A stretch of 36,267 bases of DNA from Burkholderiaceae bacterium (GTDB lineage Bacteria > Pseudomonadota > Gammaproteobacteria > Burkholderiales > Burkholderiaceae_C): assembly GCA_022702125.1 (NCBI GenBank), contig JAKOND010000180.1:1-36267 (forward strand). The letters run 5' to 3'. Below the pieces are notes generated by a model. That model saw nothing but the letters and a program-made list of their open reading frames with translations. It had not been told where the DNA came from and made no database searches. Positions 1-7,382 of the stretch are shown in pieces; within the stretch, counting starts at the first letter, position 1, and each line of letters opens with the position of its first letter. Position numbers and translations under genes: made by a program.

Positions 1-1
1 C

Positions 2-484
2 GTGACCTTCGACCCGAACTTCGTGCCGTACCAGACGGGCGAGATCTCGACGCGCGGCATCGAGCTCGAAGCCACCACGCAGCCCATCCCGCGCATGAAC
101 CTCACGGCCGCCTACAGCTACACGCAGCGCGCCATCGTCACCGCCAGCGCCAACCCCGAGCAGATCGGCAAGCAGAACACGGCCGTGCCGCGCAACCAGC
201 TGGCGCTGTGGACCGACTACCGCCTGCCCGGCAACGTCAAGGTCGGCATGGGCGCGCGCCACACGGGCTGGACCCGCGGCAATGGCGGCACCACGCCGGT
301 GAAGGTGCCTTCGTACACGCTGGTGGACGCCATGGTCGGCTACGACATCGACCAGTGGAACCTGGCGCTGAACGTGCGCAACCTGACGAACAAGACCTAC
401 CTGTCGAACTGCGACGGCACGGCCCAGACCTGCTACTACGGAGACCAGCGCAGGGTGATCGCCACCGCCACCTACCGCTGGTAG
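2..484 (+). CDS. TonB-dependent (siderophore-type) receptor, C-terminal fragment
   Basis: This is the last 160 residues of an outer-membrane TonB-dependent receptor; the gene begins before the window. The fragment alternates amphipathic beta-strands with short turns (LTAAYSYTQ, VKVGMGARHTG, YTLVDAMVGYDI, WNLALNVRNLTNKTYL) and ends in an aromatic residue (ATYRW), the usual signal for beta-barrel insertion. The run 'NVRNLTNKTYLSNC...YYGDQRRV' matches the penultimate strands of ferric-siderophore receptors of the FhuA/FoxA class, and the two Cys close to the end are common there. The substrate is unknown because the plug domain and pore loops lie outside. No gene follows on the same strand before the convergent AEC permease, so it is probably the last gene of its unit. 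The family is sure; siderophore specificity is inferred. Confidence 0.9.
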   Translation: MTFDPNFVPYQTGEISTRGIELEATTQPIPRMNLTAAYSYTQRAIVTASANPEQIGKQNTAVPRNQLALWTDYRLPGNVKVGMGARHTGWTRGNGGTTPVKVPSYTLVDAMVGYDIDQWNLALNVRNLTNKTYLSNCDGTAQTCYYGDQRRVIATATYRW

Positions 485-653
485 GGACACCGGCGGAGCC
501 CTTCCGGCGCCGTTGCCGCAACCGCATCGGGCGGTGCGTCGCACGGCGCGAGCCATGGCGCCGCATCGCCGCGCGCCAGGGCCGGAAGCGCGCCAGCCTC
601 CTGGCCGGCGTCCGGCTCGCGCCCGCCCTCATCGGGCCGAATGTCGATCCCGC

Positions 654-1601
654 CTAGCGGCCCAGCATCCACAGCGCGCCGCTCAGCGTGAAGAAGGACG
701 CCACCGTGGCGGCCAGCAGCGCCGGCGCGGCGACGTGCTCCTGGCGGTGCGCCTGGGCCAGCGCCGGATAGATGCCCATCATGGGCATCGCCGCCATGAG
801 CACGGCCGCGGTGCGCAGCGCCGGATCCAGGGGCGGCATGCCCAGCGCCCGGACGCTCCACAGGCCGGCCAGGACCGCCAGCGGATGCAGCAGCAGCTTG
901 CCGGCCACGATCGGCGCCACGTCGCGGCCCAGCCCCTTGAGCGGCAGCCCCACCAGCCCCCCGCCGATCACGAAGAGCGACAGGGCGGCGCTGGCAGAAG
1001 CGAACATGTCGATCGTGCGGGACACCGGGGCCGGCAGGGCGGCGCCGAGCAGCGACGCGGCCAGGCCGGCGGGAATCGCCAGGATCATCGGGTTGCGGCC
1101 GAGGCGCAGCAGCGACCGGGCCAGCGTCCGCCAGCCCGGGGCGCCGTCGTGGTGCCCGCGCTCGGCCAACAGCAGCAGCAGCGGGATCATCACGAGGTTC
1201 TCGACCATCATGTTGAGCGCCAGGGCGATGCCGGCCACCGGCGCGAGGAGCAGCAGCAGGATCGGATACCCCACGAAGCCCGAATTGGAGCAGCACATGC
1301 CCATCGCGCGGAACGCGGCGGCGGCCGCGTCGAGCCGTTCGGCGCGGCGGAACCACCACCAGGCCAGCGCCAGCACCAGCAGCGAGCCCCCCAGGTACGC
1401 CAGGAGGTAGGCGGGGTTGAAGATCTCGGCCAGGGACCGCGTCGCCAGGGCCCGGAACAGCAGCGCCGGCAGCGCCAGGTGGAGGACGAAACGCCCCAGC
1501 ACCCGCATGTCCGATCGATCGAACAGGCCCAGGCGCGTGGTGGCGAAACCCAGGGAGATGGCGGCGAAGATGGGAAGGGTGATCGCGAGGACGTCGGTCA
1601 T
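654..1601 (-). CDS. AEC-family (auxin efflux carrier-like) permease
   Basis: A 315-residue integral membrane protein with about ten hydrophobic helices in two halves around a short hydrophilic stretch (about residues 150-162, AERGHHDGAPGW). The N-terminus (MTDVLAITLPIFAAISLGF) and the mid-protein 'MGMCCSNSGFVGYPI' are typical of the AEC/malonate-transporter family, in which the conserved Asn-Ser-Gly-Phe/Gly-x-Pro region sits in a broken helix. Members move small organic anions such as malonate or export weak acids; the substrate cannot be read from the sequence. The end, 'FFTLSGALWML', is also family-typical. It is read leftward, convergent with the TonB receptor, and downstream of a small gene on the same strand (108-bp gap), so the two may be co-transcribed. 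Length is normal for the family (about 310 aa). Confidence 0.9.
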   Translation of the reverse strand: MTDVLAITLPIFAAISLGFATTRLGLFDRSDMRVLGRFVLHLALPALLFRALATRSLAEIFNPAYLLAYLGGSLLVLALAWWWFRRAERLDAAAAAFRAMGMCCSNSGFVGYPILLLLLAPVAGIALALNMMVENLVMIPLLLLLAERGHHDGAPGWRTLARSLLRLGRNPMILAIPAGLAASLLGAALPAPVSRTIDMFASASAALSLFVIGGGLVGLPLKGLGRDVAPIVAGKLLLHPLAVLAGLWSVRALGMPPLDPALRTAAVLMAAMPMMGIYPALAQAHRQEHVAAPALLAATVASFFTLSGALWMLGR

Positions 1602-1709
1602 GTCGGGACGGGGGCAACGGAGGGATTCACGGTCTGTCGGCGGACGGCTTCCTCGACGCGCGCCTCGCTCCGGCCAGCCGGCGGGACGGCGCGAAACCGG
1701 CGCGGGCGG

Positions 1710-1973
1710 TCAGCCGACCGTCTTCGCCCATTCCGCCACGATCTTCCAGCCCTGCTCGAAGGCGTCGTATTCGTCCGCCCCCCAGGTCTGCGAGGCATCG
1801 ATCTTCTGCCAGGGCTCGCCGGCGCGGTGGGTGCGGATGTGGATGGGATAGCGGTCGTTCACCGCGTCGTAGCCGGTGATGATCTCGATCTCGTGGTTCT
1901 GGAAACTTCCGGTCTGGACGCTGCGCGGCGCATGCGCCACCTGTCTCACGTTGAATCTTTGTACGAACAGCAT
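1710..1973 (-). CDS. Small conserved-looking protein of unknown function
   Basis: An 87-residue protein that I do not recognise. It begins with ATG and has codon use like its neighbours (third positions mostly G/C). It carries no signal peptide or membrane helix. The central part is a run of short beta-prone segments (HEIEIITGY, RYPIHIRTHRAGEPW) and the C-terminal third is Trp- and acid-rich (TWGADEYDAFEQGWKIVAEW), suggesting a small alpha/beta cytoplasmic domain. The Shine-Dalgarno is weak (GGCGGA about 8 bases before the start). It lies 108 bp upstream of the AEC permease gene on the same strand, so co-transcription is possible. Other frames here give longer ORFs but with poor composition; this frame has the most protein-like sequence. 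Confidence 0.65.
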   Translation of the reverse strand: MLFVQRFNVRQVAHAPRSVQTGSFQNHEIEIITGYDAVNDRYPIHIRTHRAGEPWQKIDASQTWGADEYDAFEQGWKIVAEWAKTVG

Positions 1974-2079
1974 GGTTTGTTCCGCCGGGGCAGCTCCGGG
2001 AAGGCAAGGGGTCGGGCTACTTTAGCCGGATGGCGCGTCGCGCAGGGCAGCCCGACCGTATCGCCCCCAGAATCGGCCC

Positions 2080-2484
2080 ATGCATCCCGTGATCCGCGCA
2101 TTCCTCTTCCTCTGGCCGGCCGCCGCATGGTGCGCGGGCGCGGGCGCCGCGCCCGTGCTGCGCTGCGAGGTGTCGTACGCGGACGTGCCGCGCGTGCTCC
2201 GGTTCTCCCTGGACGTCCATGCGTACGACGCCGCCGCCGTCGACATCGACGGCCGATTCCGCTTCAAGGCCGTGCTGCGCGGCGCGGCCGGGACCGTGGA
2301 AACGGTGAAGATCTACGTCTACGCCACCACCGCGGCGCAGCCGCGGATGCTGCAGGAATCGCGCTACCGGGCGCCTTTCGCGCCGCAGGACCGGCCCGAG
2401 TCCCTCACCGGCGAGCAGACGGTCTATGCGCAGCCGATCGGTCGGCCGCTGCACTACGCCTGCGCGCTGGCGGAGTCGCCATGA
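2080..2484 (+). CDS. Secreted small protein upstream of capA-like gene
   Basis: A 134-residue protein with an N-terminal signal peptide (about residues 1-24, hydrophobic core FLFLWPAAAWCAGAGAA), hence likely periplasmic. The mature part is a predicted all-beta domain with one Cys near the start (LRCEVSYADV) and one near the end (HYACALAESP), a pair that could form a disulfide. The family is not recognised. Its stop codon overlaps the start of the capA-like gene (ATGA at 2481-2484), so translation is coupled and the two probably work together. The ATG at 2080 is chosen because the signal peptide starts there. A role in the same envelope or polysaccharide process as the CapA-like partner is inference only. 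Confidence 0.7.
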   Translation: MHPVIRAFLFLWPAAAWCAGAGAAPVLRCEVSYADVPRVLRFSLDVHAYDAAAVDIDGRFRFKAVLRGAAGTVETVKIYVYATTAAQPRMLQESRYRAPFAPQDRPESLTGEQTVYAQPIGRPLHYACALAESP

Positions 2485-3509
2485 ACCGGCCGGCGCCTCG
2501 CCGCGCGGCGGCCCGCGGATGGTTCGCCGGGCTGGTGCTGGCCGGCGGGCTCGCCCATGCCGGGCCGTCCGCCAGCCTGGTGTTCGCCGGCGACATCATG
2601 CTCGACGGGGCGCTCGGCCGGCTGGTGGCCGCGGGCCGGGATCCTTTCGCCGCGGTGGCGCCGCTGCTGCGCGCGGACATCCGCGTCGGCAACCTCGAAT
2701 GCACCGTGGCCACGGTCGGCAACCCGGCGGCGGACAAGCGCTACACCTTCCGCGCGAACCCGCGGGTGCTGCCGGTGCTGCGCCGGCATTTCGACGCGGT
2801 GTCGGTGGCGAACAACCACTCGGGCGACTTCGGCCGGGACGCCTTCCTGCAGACCCTGGACCACCTCGACGCGACCGGCATCGGACGCTTCGGCGGCGGC
2901 CGCTCGCTGCGCGAGGCGCACCGGCCGCTGCTGATCGAGCGGGGCGGCCTGCGCATCGCCCTGCTCGGCTACAACGAATTCATGCCGCGCATGTTCGAGG
3001 CCGAGGCCGATGCGCCCGGCGTGGCCTGGAGCGAGGACGAGCAGGTGGCCGAGGACATCGCCGATGCCCGCCGCGTCTGGGGCGCCGATCTCGTGATACC
3101 GGTCATGCACTGGGGCTGGGAGAACGAGCTTCGTTCCGGCCCCCGGCAGCGCCGCCTGGCCCGGCGGATGGTGGAGGCCGGGGCCGACGCCGTGATCGGC
3201 GGCCATCCGCACGTGGTGCAGGAGGTGGAGCCGTACCGCGGCGTGCCCATCGTGTACAGCGTGGGCAACTTCGCCATGGAGCTGTCCGACAACGATGCCC
3301 AGCGCCTGGGCTGGGTGCTGCGGCTGGAACTGGACGAACGGGGCGTGGCGGCGCTGCGCACCGACGCCGTGCGCCTGGACCGGCGCGGCCTGCCGCGACC
3401 GGCGGCCGACCGGGCCTCGCCCTGCTGGCGGCGTGGCGACGCGGGCGTGTCGGACTGCTCCTTCCCGGGCGGCCGCCGCCGGGGGAGTTCCGTTCCGCGC
3501 GATTTCTGA
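2481..3509 (+). CDS. CapA-family (PGA_cap) metallophosphatase-like protein
   Basis: A 342-residue protein of the CapA family, named for the poly-gamma-glutamate capsule protein of Bacillus and built on a calcineurin-like metallophosphatase fold. After a signal peptide (about residues 1-27, ending AHAGP) come the family landmarks: FAGDIMLDGALG (metal-binding Asp), VGNLECTV (Asn-Leu-Glu), SVANNHSGDFG (Asn-His), PVMHWGWEN (His), and IGGHPHVVQ followed by YSVGNF. All predicted metal ligands are present. It is translationally coupled to the upstream secreted protein by a 4-base overlap. No PgsB/PgsC synthase genes are nearby, so a poly-gamma-glutamate role is not supported; many orphan proteobacterial members have unknown envelope roles. 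The last 40 residues are Arg/Ser-rich and look disordered. Confidence 0.88.
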   Translation: MNRPAPRRAAARGWFAGLVLAGGLAHAGPSASLVFAGDIMLDGALGRLVAAGRDPFAAVAPLLRADIRVGNLECTVATVGNPAADKRYTFRANPRVLPVLRRHFDAVSVANNHSGDFGRDAFLQTLDHLDATGIGRFGGGRSLREAHRPLLIERGGLRIALLGYNEFMPRMFEAEADAPGVAWSEDEQVAEDIADARRVWGADLVIPVMHWGWENELRSGPRQRRLARRMVEAGADAVIGGHPHVVQEVEPYRGVPIVYSVGNFAMELSDNDAQRLGWVLRLELDERGVAALRTDAVRLDRRGLPRPAADRASPCWRRGDAGVSDCSFPGGRRRGSSVPRDF

Positions 3510-3547
3510 CAGGCGCATCCGTGCCGCGTCGGCGCGTGCGCGGCGAT

Positions 3548-3570
3548 TATTCCGGCGCCCCGCCGGAATA
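3548..3570. terminator. Hairpin between convergent capA-like and deacetylase genes
   Basis: A perfect 10-bp stem (TATTCCGGCG / CGCCGGAATA) around a 3-base CCC loop lies in the 81-bp gap between two genes that end facing each other. The position suggests a bidirectional terminator. There is no T-tract on either side, so it may act as a Rho-assisted or RNA-end-protecting hairpin instead. Confidence 0.5.
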
Positions 3571-3590
3571 TGGTCGAGCTGCCGCGCGGA

Positions 3591-4535
3591 TTACCGCTCC
3601 TCGACGACGTTGGACCAGGCCTGCTCGATTCTGCGCTTGGTCGTTCGCATGAGGCTGCTGCCCAGGGGATAATCGCTCGCCGTGAGCGGCAGGCGCGGCC
3701 CGTCCGAGAAGAAGGCGGTTTTCAGATCAGAGCGGCATTCGGACAGCAGACGGCACAGGCTGTTGAAACGCAGCACGTGGACGCGGTTTTTCTTCGTTCC
3801 CGCGCGGTTCGCCAGTTCGAAGGAATGGTTGACGATGGTGACCGCGACATGCCGGTTTCGCACGGCATGGCCGAGCGCCGCTTTCATTTCGCCGGCCGAC
3901 ACCGCGCATAACTGCAGGGGTCGGTAATGGCCGGGCTTGTCCTCGATGACGGTGACGGGCACTTCCGTGAGATGCCGGTGGACCGGGGAGATCTGGTTCC
4001 GGGGAAGGCCGATGCGGCTGTGGGCGCACTCGGCGCCGTTGTGGCTGCTGTCGTAGCGGAAGCCCAGGTCGGCCAGCGCCGCCAGGGTCTCGTCGTTGGC
4101 GGCGAAGGATCCCGCGCGGAACGCGACCGGCTCGTGCGCTCCGGCTTCCATCAGCAGGCTCCGGCCCACGGCGATGAGGCTGCGCTGATCGTCCCGGGAA
4201 TAGGCATGCATGTCGCCGATGCTGCACCTGCGCCCGCGGTCCCCCGCCACCGCCCGGACCCACATGGGATGGATGTGCAGTTGCACCTCCTGCCCTGCCG
4301 CCTGCACGGTCTCCACCATCCTGCGGATCGGTGCGATGCCGAAGGTCAGGGCGGGCATGGGGTCGACGAAGAAGCAGGCCTTCAGGCCGTGCCGGGCGAG
4401 CGTCTCCAGCTGGTAGGACAGCCCGACCTCCGCCGGTTCGAGCGAATGGTCGTAGATCCGCCCGGGAGAAAACCCGGCGCGGTGGTACCTCCACGCCAGT
4501 TCGGTATCCACGGTGAGAAATATCAGTGTCGGCAT
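3591..4535 (-). CDS. NodB-type polysaccharide deacetylase family protein
   Basis: A 314-residue protein of the polysaccharide deacetylase (NodB homology) superfamily. Motif 1 is TVDTELAW (residues 8-15; D10 the likely base or metal ligand). Motif 2 is LHIHP (H87, H89), an H-x-H pair as in the divergent branch of the family instead of the common H-x3-H. Motif 3 is FRAGSF (139-144), followed by GFRYDSSHN, and the last motif is NHSFEL (236-241). There is no signal peptide, so a cytoplasmic or precursor-modifying role is likely; the substrate is unknown. I place the start at the ATG at 4535: extending to a TTG at 4661 would add 42 residues with no family resemblance encoded in AT-rich DNA. The gene is convergent with the capA-like gene and preceded by a 562-bp AT-rich intergenic region. 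Confidence 0.8.
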   Translation of the reverse strand: MPTLIFLTVDTELAWRYHRAGFSPGRIYDHSLEPAEVGLSYQLETLARHGLKACFFVDPMPALTFGIAPIRRMVETVQAAGQEVQLHIHPMWVRAVAGDRGRRCSIGDMHAYSRDDQRSLIAVGRSLLMEAGAHEPVAFRAGSFAANDETLAALADLGFRYDSSHNGAECAHSRIGLPRNQISPVHRHLTEVPVTVIEDKPGHYRPLQLCAVSAGEMKAALGHAVRNRHVAVTIVNHSFELANRAGTKKNRVHVLRFNSLCRLLSECRSDLKTAFFSDGPRLPLTASDYPLGSSLMRTTKRRIEQAWSNVVEER

Positions 4536-5097
4536 TGTCTCGATGATTCTTGGGTTCCGTAGCCAGCAACCGGGTCGTGCCTGAAACCGCGAACCGCCCC
4601 TGCTCGGCCATTCGTCGATTCGCACCGTATCCATCACACCGTTATGAAAATTTTCTAGCAAAAAACAAGCCTCGTTTTCATTTCAATGACTTAGGCTTGC
4701 CCCGGCCCTGATCCGGCGGATTAATGCAAAAGAATACGACAGTGATTTTTGCCTGAAACCCGAAATATCGTTTCGACCGCCCCGATAAACATCGTCGGCC
4801 CGCGCAGTACCCGCCGCATCTTGGCGGAGCCGTTAATTACGCCAGCCTTCCGGATAATGTCACATGCCTGTGACATAAGAGAATCCCGATTTTCTCAGTG
4901 GCGCTTTCTATACGATTCGCATGCGTTCCCCATCGAGATAAACCATGAGAATCGTCAGAAGGGCCGCGCGCATCCGCGACCGGAAAGCACCGACGGGACG
5001 CCCCGTCCCGGCCAGGGTCCCGCGGTTCCTGCCCGACCACTCAATAGAATGGTCCGACGACCCCGATGACAGCGATAACAGGCAGGACCCGACACGC
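4536..5097. other. AT-rich divergent intergenic region
   Basis: A 562-bp stretch without a convincing gene separates the leftward deacetylase gene from the rightward LacI-type gene. The part from about 4620 to 4950 is markedly richer in A/T than the rest of the window (runs such as AAAATTTTC and AAAAAAC near 4650-4665). It probably holds promoters for both flanking genes. A GATAAT -10-like hexamer (4853-4858) directly abuts a strong dyad (4857-4876), and a TATACG/TACGAT -10-like element lies at 4909-4916, but no convincing -35 partner is visible. The low GC could mark an acquired segment or simply a long regulatory region. Confidence 0.6.
4857..4876. promoter_or_regulatory. Inverted repeat ATGTCACA-N4-TGTGACAT (probable operator)
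   Basis: Two perfect 8-bp arms, ATGTCACA and TGTGACAT, are separated by TGCC and lie just downstream of a GATAAT hexamer (4853-4858). A 20-bp dyad of this symmetry over or next to a -10 element is a typical arrangement for a homodimeric repressor. It is not the Crp arrangement (TGTGA-N6-TCACA), because the half-sites are the opposite way round. The regulator is unknown; the LacI-family protein encoded downstream is not an obvious match, since its probable operator at 6235-6248 has a different core. Confidence 0.5.
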
Positions 5098-6141
5098 ATG
5101 GCCGACTCTTCCTCCACCCTCCCGCGAGCCACGCGTGCCGCACGGCGCGGCAGCGGCGGCATCACCCTGGCCGACGTGGCGCGGCTGGCCGGGGTCTCGG
5201 CCATCACCGTGTCGCGGGCGCTCAACCGGCCCGACGTGGTGTCGCCCGAGACGCTGGCGCGCATCCGCGGCGCGGTCGAGCGCACCGGCTACGTGCCCAA
5301 CCTGCTCGCCGGCGGCCTGGCCTCGAACCGCAGCCGGCTGGTGGCGGCGGTGGTGCCCACCATCGCCGGCCCGGTGTTCCTCGAAACCGTGCAGTCGCTG
5401 ACCGAAGCGCTGGCCGCGTCGGGCTACCAGCTGATGCTGGGCCAGAGCGGCTACGGCGGCGCGCGCGAGGACGTGCTGCTCGACGCCATCGTCGGCCGGC
5501 GGCCCGACGGCATCGTGCTGACCGGCATCATGCGGTCGCCCGAGGGCCGGCGCCGGCTGCTGGCCTCGGGCATCCCGGTGGTCGAGACCTGGGACCTGAC
5601 GCCCACGCCGGTGGACATGCTGGTCGGTTTCTCGCACGAGAAGGTGGGCGCGGCGGTCGCGCGGTTCCTGCACGCGCGCGGCTACCGGCGCCCCGGCGTG
5701 GTCAGCGCCGACGACGAGCGCGCGAAGCTGCGCCGCGCCAGCTTCCAGGAGGCGGCGCAGGCGCTGGGCCTGCCCGCCGCGCCGGTGGCCTGGGTGTCGC
5801 CGCCCACCACGCTCGGCGACGGGCGGGCCGCGCTCGGCGCGCTGCTGGCGGCGCATCCGGAGGTCGACGCCCTCTTCTGCAGCTCCGACACCCTGGCGCA
5901 CGGCGTCCTCACCGAAGCGCAGGCGCGCGGGCTGCGGGTGCCGCGCGATCTGGCGGTGGTCGGTTTCGGCGACCTGGAATTCGCGCGCCACGCCCATCCG
6001 TCGATCACCACCGTGCGCATCGACGGCACCGCCATCGGCCGCCAGGCGGCGCGCTTCCTCGTCGAGCGCGCCGCCGGCGCGGCGGTGGAGACGCGCATCG
6101 TGGACATCGGCTTCTCGATCGTCGAGCGCGACAGCGCCTGA
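5098..6141 (+). CDS. LacI-family transcriptional repressor
   Basis: A 347-residue LacI/GalR-family regulator. The helix-turn-helix is ITLADVARLAGVSAITVSRALN (about residues 22-43), followed by the hinge helix NLLAGGLAS, whose Leu inserts in the operator minor groove in this family, and then a periplasmic-binding-protein-like effector domain (from about residue 75, RLVAAVVPTIAGPVF) to the end. The ATG at 5098 is preferred over the in-frame ATG at 4945, whose extra 51 residues are Arg/Pro-rich and unlike the family; an AGGA lies 10 bases upstream of 5098. The gene immediately downstream encodes a Bug-type substrate-binding protein with a LacI-type operator at its promoter, so the regulator most likely represses that gene and is relieved by the transported acid or its metabolite (inference). 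Confidence 0.92.
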   Translation: MADSSSTLPRATRAARRGSGGITLADVARLAGVSAITVSRALNRPDVVSPETLARIRGAVERTGYVPNLLAGGLASNRSRLVAAVVPTIAGPVFLETVQSLTEALAASGYQLMLGQSGYGGAREDVLLDAIVGRRPDGIVLTGIMRSPEGRRRLLASGIPVVETWDLTPTPVDMLVGFSHEKVGAAVARFLHARGYRRPGVVSADDERAKLRRASFQEAAQALGLPAAPVAWVSPPTTLGDGRAALGALLAAHPEVDALFCSSDTLAHGVLTEAQARGLRVPRDLAVVGFGDLEFARHAHPSITTVRIDGTAIGRQAARFLVERAAGAAVETRIVDIGFSIVERDSA

Positions 6142-6163
6142 GCGGCGGCGACCCGCCCGCGCC

Positions 6164-6183
6164 CCGGGTTTTTCCGCACCCGG
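6164..6183 (+). terminator. Weak hairpin after the LacI-type gene
   Basis: CCGGGT and ACCCGG form a 6-bp stem around an 8-base loop 22 bases after the regulator's stop codon, followed by a short TTTT at 6192-6195. It would separate the regulator transcript from the Bug promoter just downstream. The stem is short and the T-run is distant, so this is a tentative call. Confidence 0.3.
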
Positions 6184-6200
6184 CCCTCCCGTTTTCCCGG

Positions 6201-6230
6201 TTGACGCGCCGCCGACCTGCTGGCTATGAT
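6201..6230 (+). promoter_or_regulatory. Sigma-70 promoter of the Bug gene
   Basis: TTGACG (6201-6206) and TATGAT (6225-6230) match the -35 and -10 consensus at 5/6 each with an 18-bp spacer. The predicted start point is near 6237, giving a leader of about 80 bases before the TTG start codon at 6317. The operator at 6235-6248 covers that start point. Confidence 0.75.
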
Positions 6231-6234
6231 GATT

Positions 6235-6248
6235 TGACAGCGCTAACA
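6235..6248. promoter_or_regulatory. LacI/GntR-type operator over the Bug gene start point
   Basis: TGACAGCGCTAACA has a perfect AGCGCT core with TG and CA at the outer ends, the symmetry typical of 14- to 16-bp LacI-family operators with a central CG step. It begins 4 bases after the -10 hexamer, so a bound repressor would block initiation. The LacI-family gene lies directly upstream (ending at 6141), making it the obvious candidate to bind here. Confidence 0.7.
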
Positions 6249-6303
6249 TACCATCACGGACGGACCGGCGCGCGCCGCGCGCGCCCCTCGCCCTCCGGCC
6301 ACC

Positions 6304-6309
6304 AGGAGA
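6304..6309 (+). promoter_or_regulatory. Shine-Dalgarno AGGAGA fixing a TTG start
   Basis: AGGAGA lies 7 bases before the TTG at 6317. No ATG occurs in this frame until deep inside the mature protein, so this site decides the start and shows that translation begins at TTG, just ahead of the signal peptide. Confidence 0.75.
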
Positions 6310-6316
6310 CACCGCC

Positions 6317-7303
6317 TTGCCCTCTACCTTCCTCCCGCGCCGCCGGGTCCTGGCCGCAGCCGCCTGCGCCCTCGCGCCGTTGGCGGTCCTGGCGCAGCCG
6401 CAGGCCGCCTACCCCACCCGCCCGGTCACCTTCGTGGTGCCGTTCTCGCCCGGCGGCGGCACCGACATCGCCGCGCGCCTGCTGGCCAACAAACTCGGGC
6501 AGAAGCTCGGCCAATCGGTGGTGGTGGAGAACCGCCCCGGGGCCGGCGGCGTGCTCGCGGCCGATGCGGTGGCGAAGGCCAGGCCGGACGGCTACACGCT
6601 GCTGATCGCCAACGTCGGCACCCAATCGATCAATCCGTGGCTCTACAAGCTGCCGTACGACGCGGACAAGGCCTTCGCGCCGATCTCGCTCTTCGCCGAC
6701 CTGCCCTTCGCGCTGGTGGTCAACCCGGCGGTGCCCGCCAAGACGCCGAAGGAACTGATCGCGCTCGCCAAGGCCGCGCCCGAGAAGTACACCTACGCCA
6801 GCTCCGGCAACGGCGGCTCGCCGCACCTGACGGCCGAGATCTTCCAGCAGGCCGCCGGCGTCAAGTTCACCCACGTCCCCTACAAGGGCGGCGGCCCGGC
6901 GATGGCCGACCTGATGGCCGGCCACGTGAACATGCTGTTCGCCTCCATCCTCGAAACCTCGGGCTACGTCAAGAGCGGCAAGCTGCGCGCGCTGGCGGTG
7001 ACCAGCGCCGAGCGCTCGCCCGCCATGCCCGACGTGCCGACGCTGGCCGAGCAAGGGGTGCCCAACGCCGAGTCCGGCTCCTGGGTGGCGCTGCTGGCGC
7101 CCGCCGGCACGCCCGCGGCCATCGTGGACCGGCTCTCGGCCGAGGTCCGGGAGGCGGTGGCGACCCCCGACATGCGCCAGGCGCTCATCGCCCAGGGCGC
7201 CACGCCGCGCAGCAGCACGCCGGCGGAGCTGCAGGCGGCGATCGACCAGGCGAAGGACCGCTACGGCCGCGTGATCAAGGCGCGCGGCATCCGCGTCGAC
7301 TAG
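6317..7303 (+). CDS. Bug/TctC-family tripartite tricarboxylate transporter receptor
   Basis: A 328-residue periplasmic substrate-binding protein of the Bug (TctC) family, which captures carboxylates and related compounds. The signal peptide (about residues 1-25, with RRR ahead of VLAAAACALAPLAVLA) is followed by the family signature YPTRPVTFVVPFSPGGGTDIAAR, then VVVENRPGAGG and the C-terminal domain with THVPYKGGGPAMADLMAGHVN. The ligand is unknown. Translation starts at TTG, supported by AGGAGA 7 bases upstream. No tctA or tctB membrane genes are adjacent; orphan Bug genes are very common in Burkholderiales, so it may share a distant transporter or act as a sensor-type receptor. Promoter and operator elements upstream imply control by the neighbouring LacI-family repressor. 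Confidence 0.93.
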   Translation: MPSTFLPRRRVLAAAACALAPLAVLAQPQAAYPTRPVTFVVPFSPGGGTDIAARLLANKLGQKLGQSVVVENRPGAGGVLAADAVAKARPDGYTLLIANVGTQSINPWLYKLPYDADKAFAPISLFADLPFALVVNPAVPAKTPKELIALAKAAPEKYTYASSGNGGSPHLTAEIFQQAAGVKFTHVPYKGGGPAMADLMAGHVNMLFASILETSGYVKSGKLRALAVTSAERSPAMPDVPTLAEQGVPNAESGSWVALLAPAGTPAAIVDRLSAEVREAVATPDMRQALIAQGATPRSSTPAELQAAIDQAKDRYGRVIKARGIRVD

Positions 7304-7319
7304 CCGGACGGCGCGCCGG

Positions 7320-7348
7320 GCCGCTTCCTTTCGAGGACGAAAAGCGGC
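7320..7348 (+). terminator. Hairpin downstream of the Bug gene
   Basis: GCCGCTT (7320-7326) pairs with AAGCGGC (7342-7348), and an inner TTCG/CGAA (7330-7333 with 7338-7341) extends the stem around AGGA. It starts 16 bases after the stop codon, the right place for a terminator, but no T-tract follows. Confidence 0.45.
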
Positions 7349-7382
7349 GTAAGCCGGCGTTCCTCCTTGGCTGCCAGCTATT

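Noticed and set aside
4536-4661. N-terminal extension of the deacetylase to a TTG at 4661
   Set aside because: The extra 42 residues are unlike the family, and homologues typically begin with the MPTLIFLTVDTE-type strand.
4857-4876. A Crp/Fnr site at the TGTCACA/TGTGACA dyad
   Set aside because: Crp half-sites are TGTGA then TCACA; here they are reversed and the spacer is 4, so another regulator is more likely.
4749-5069. A 106-codon frame starting at TTG in the AT-rich intergenic region
   Set aside because: It has no Shine-Dalgarno, no codon bias like its neighbours, no recognisable domain, and overlaps the probable regulatory region.
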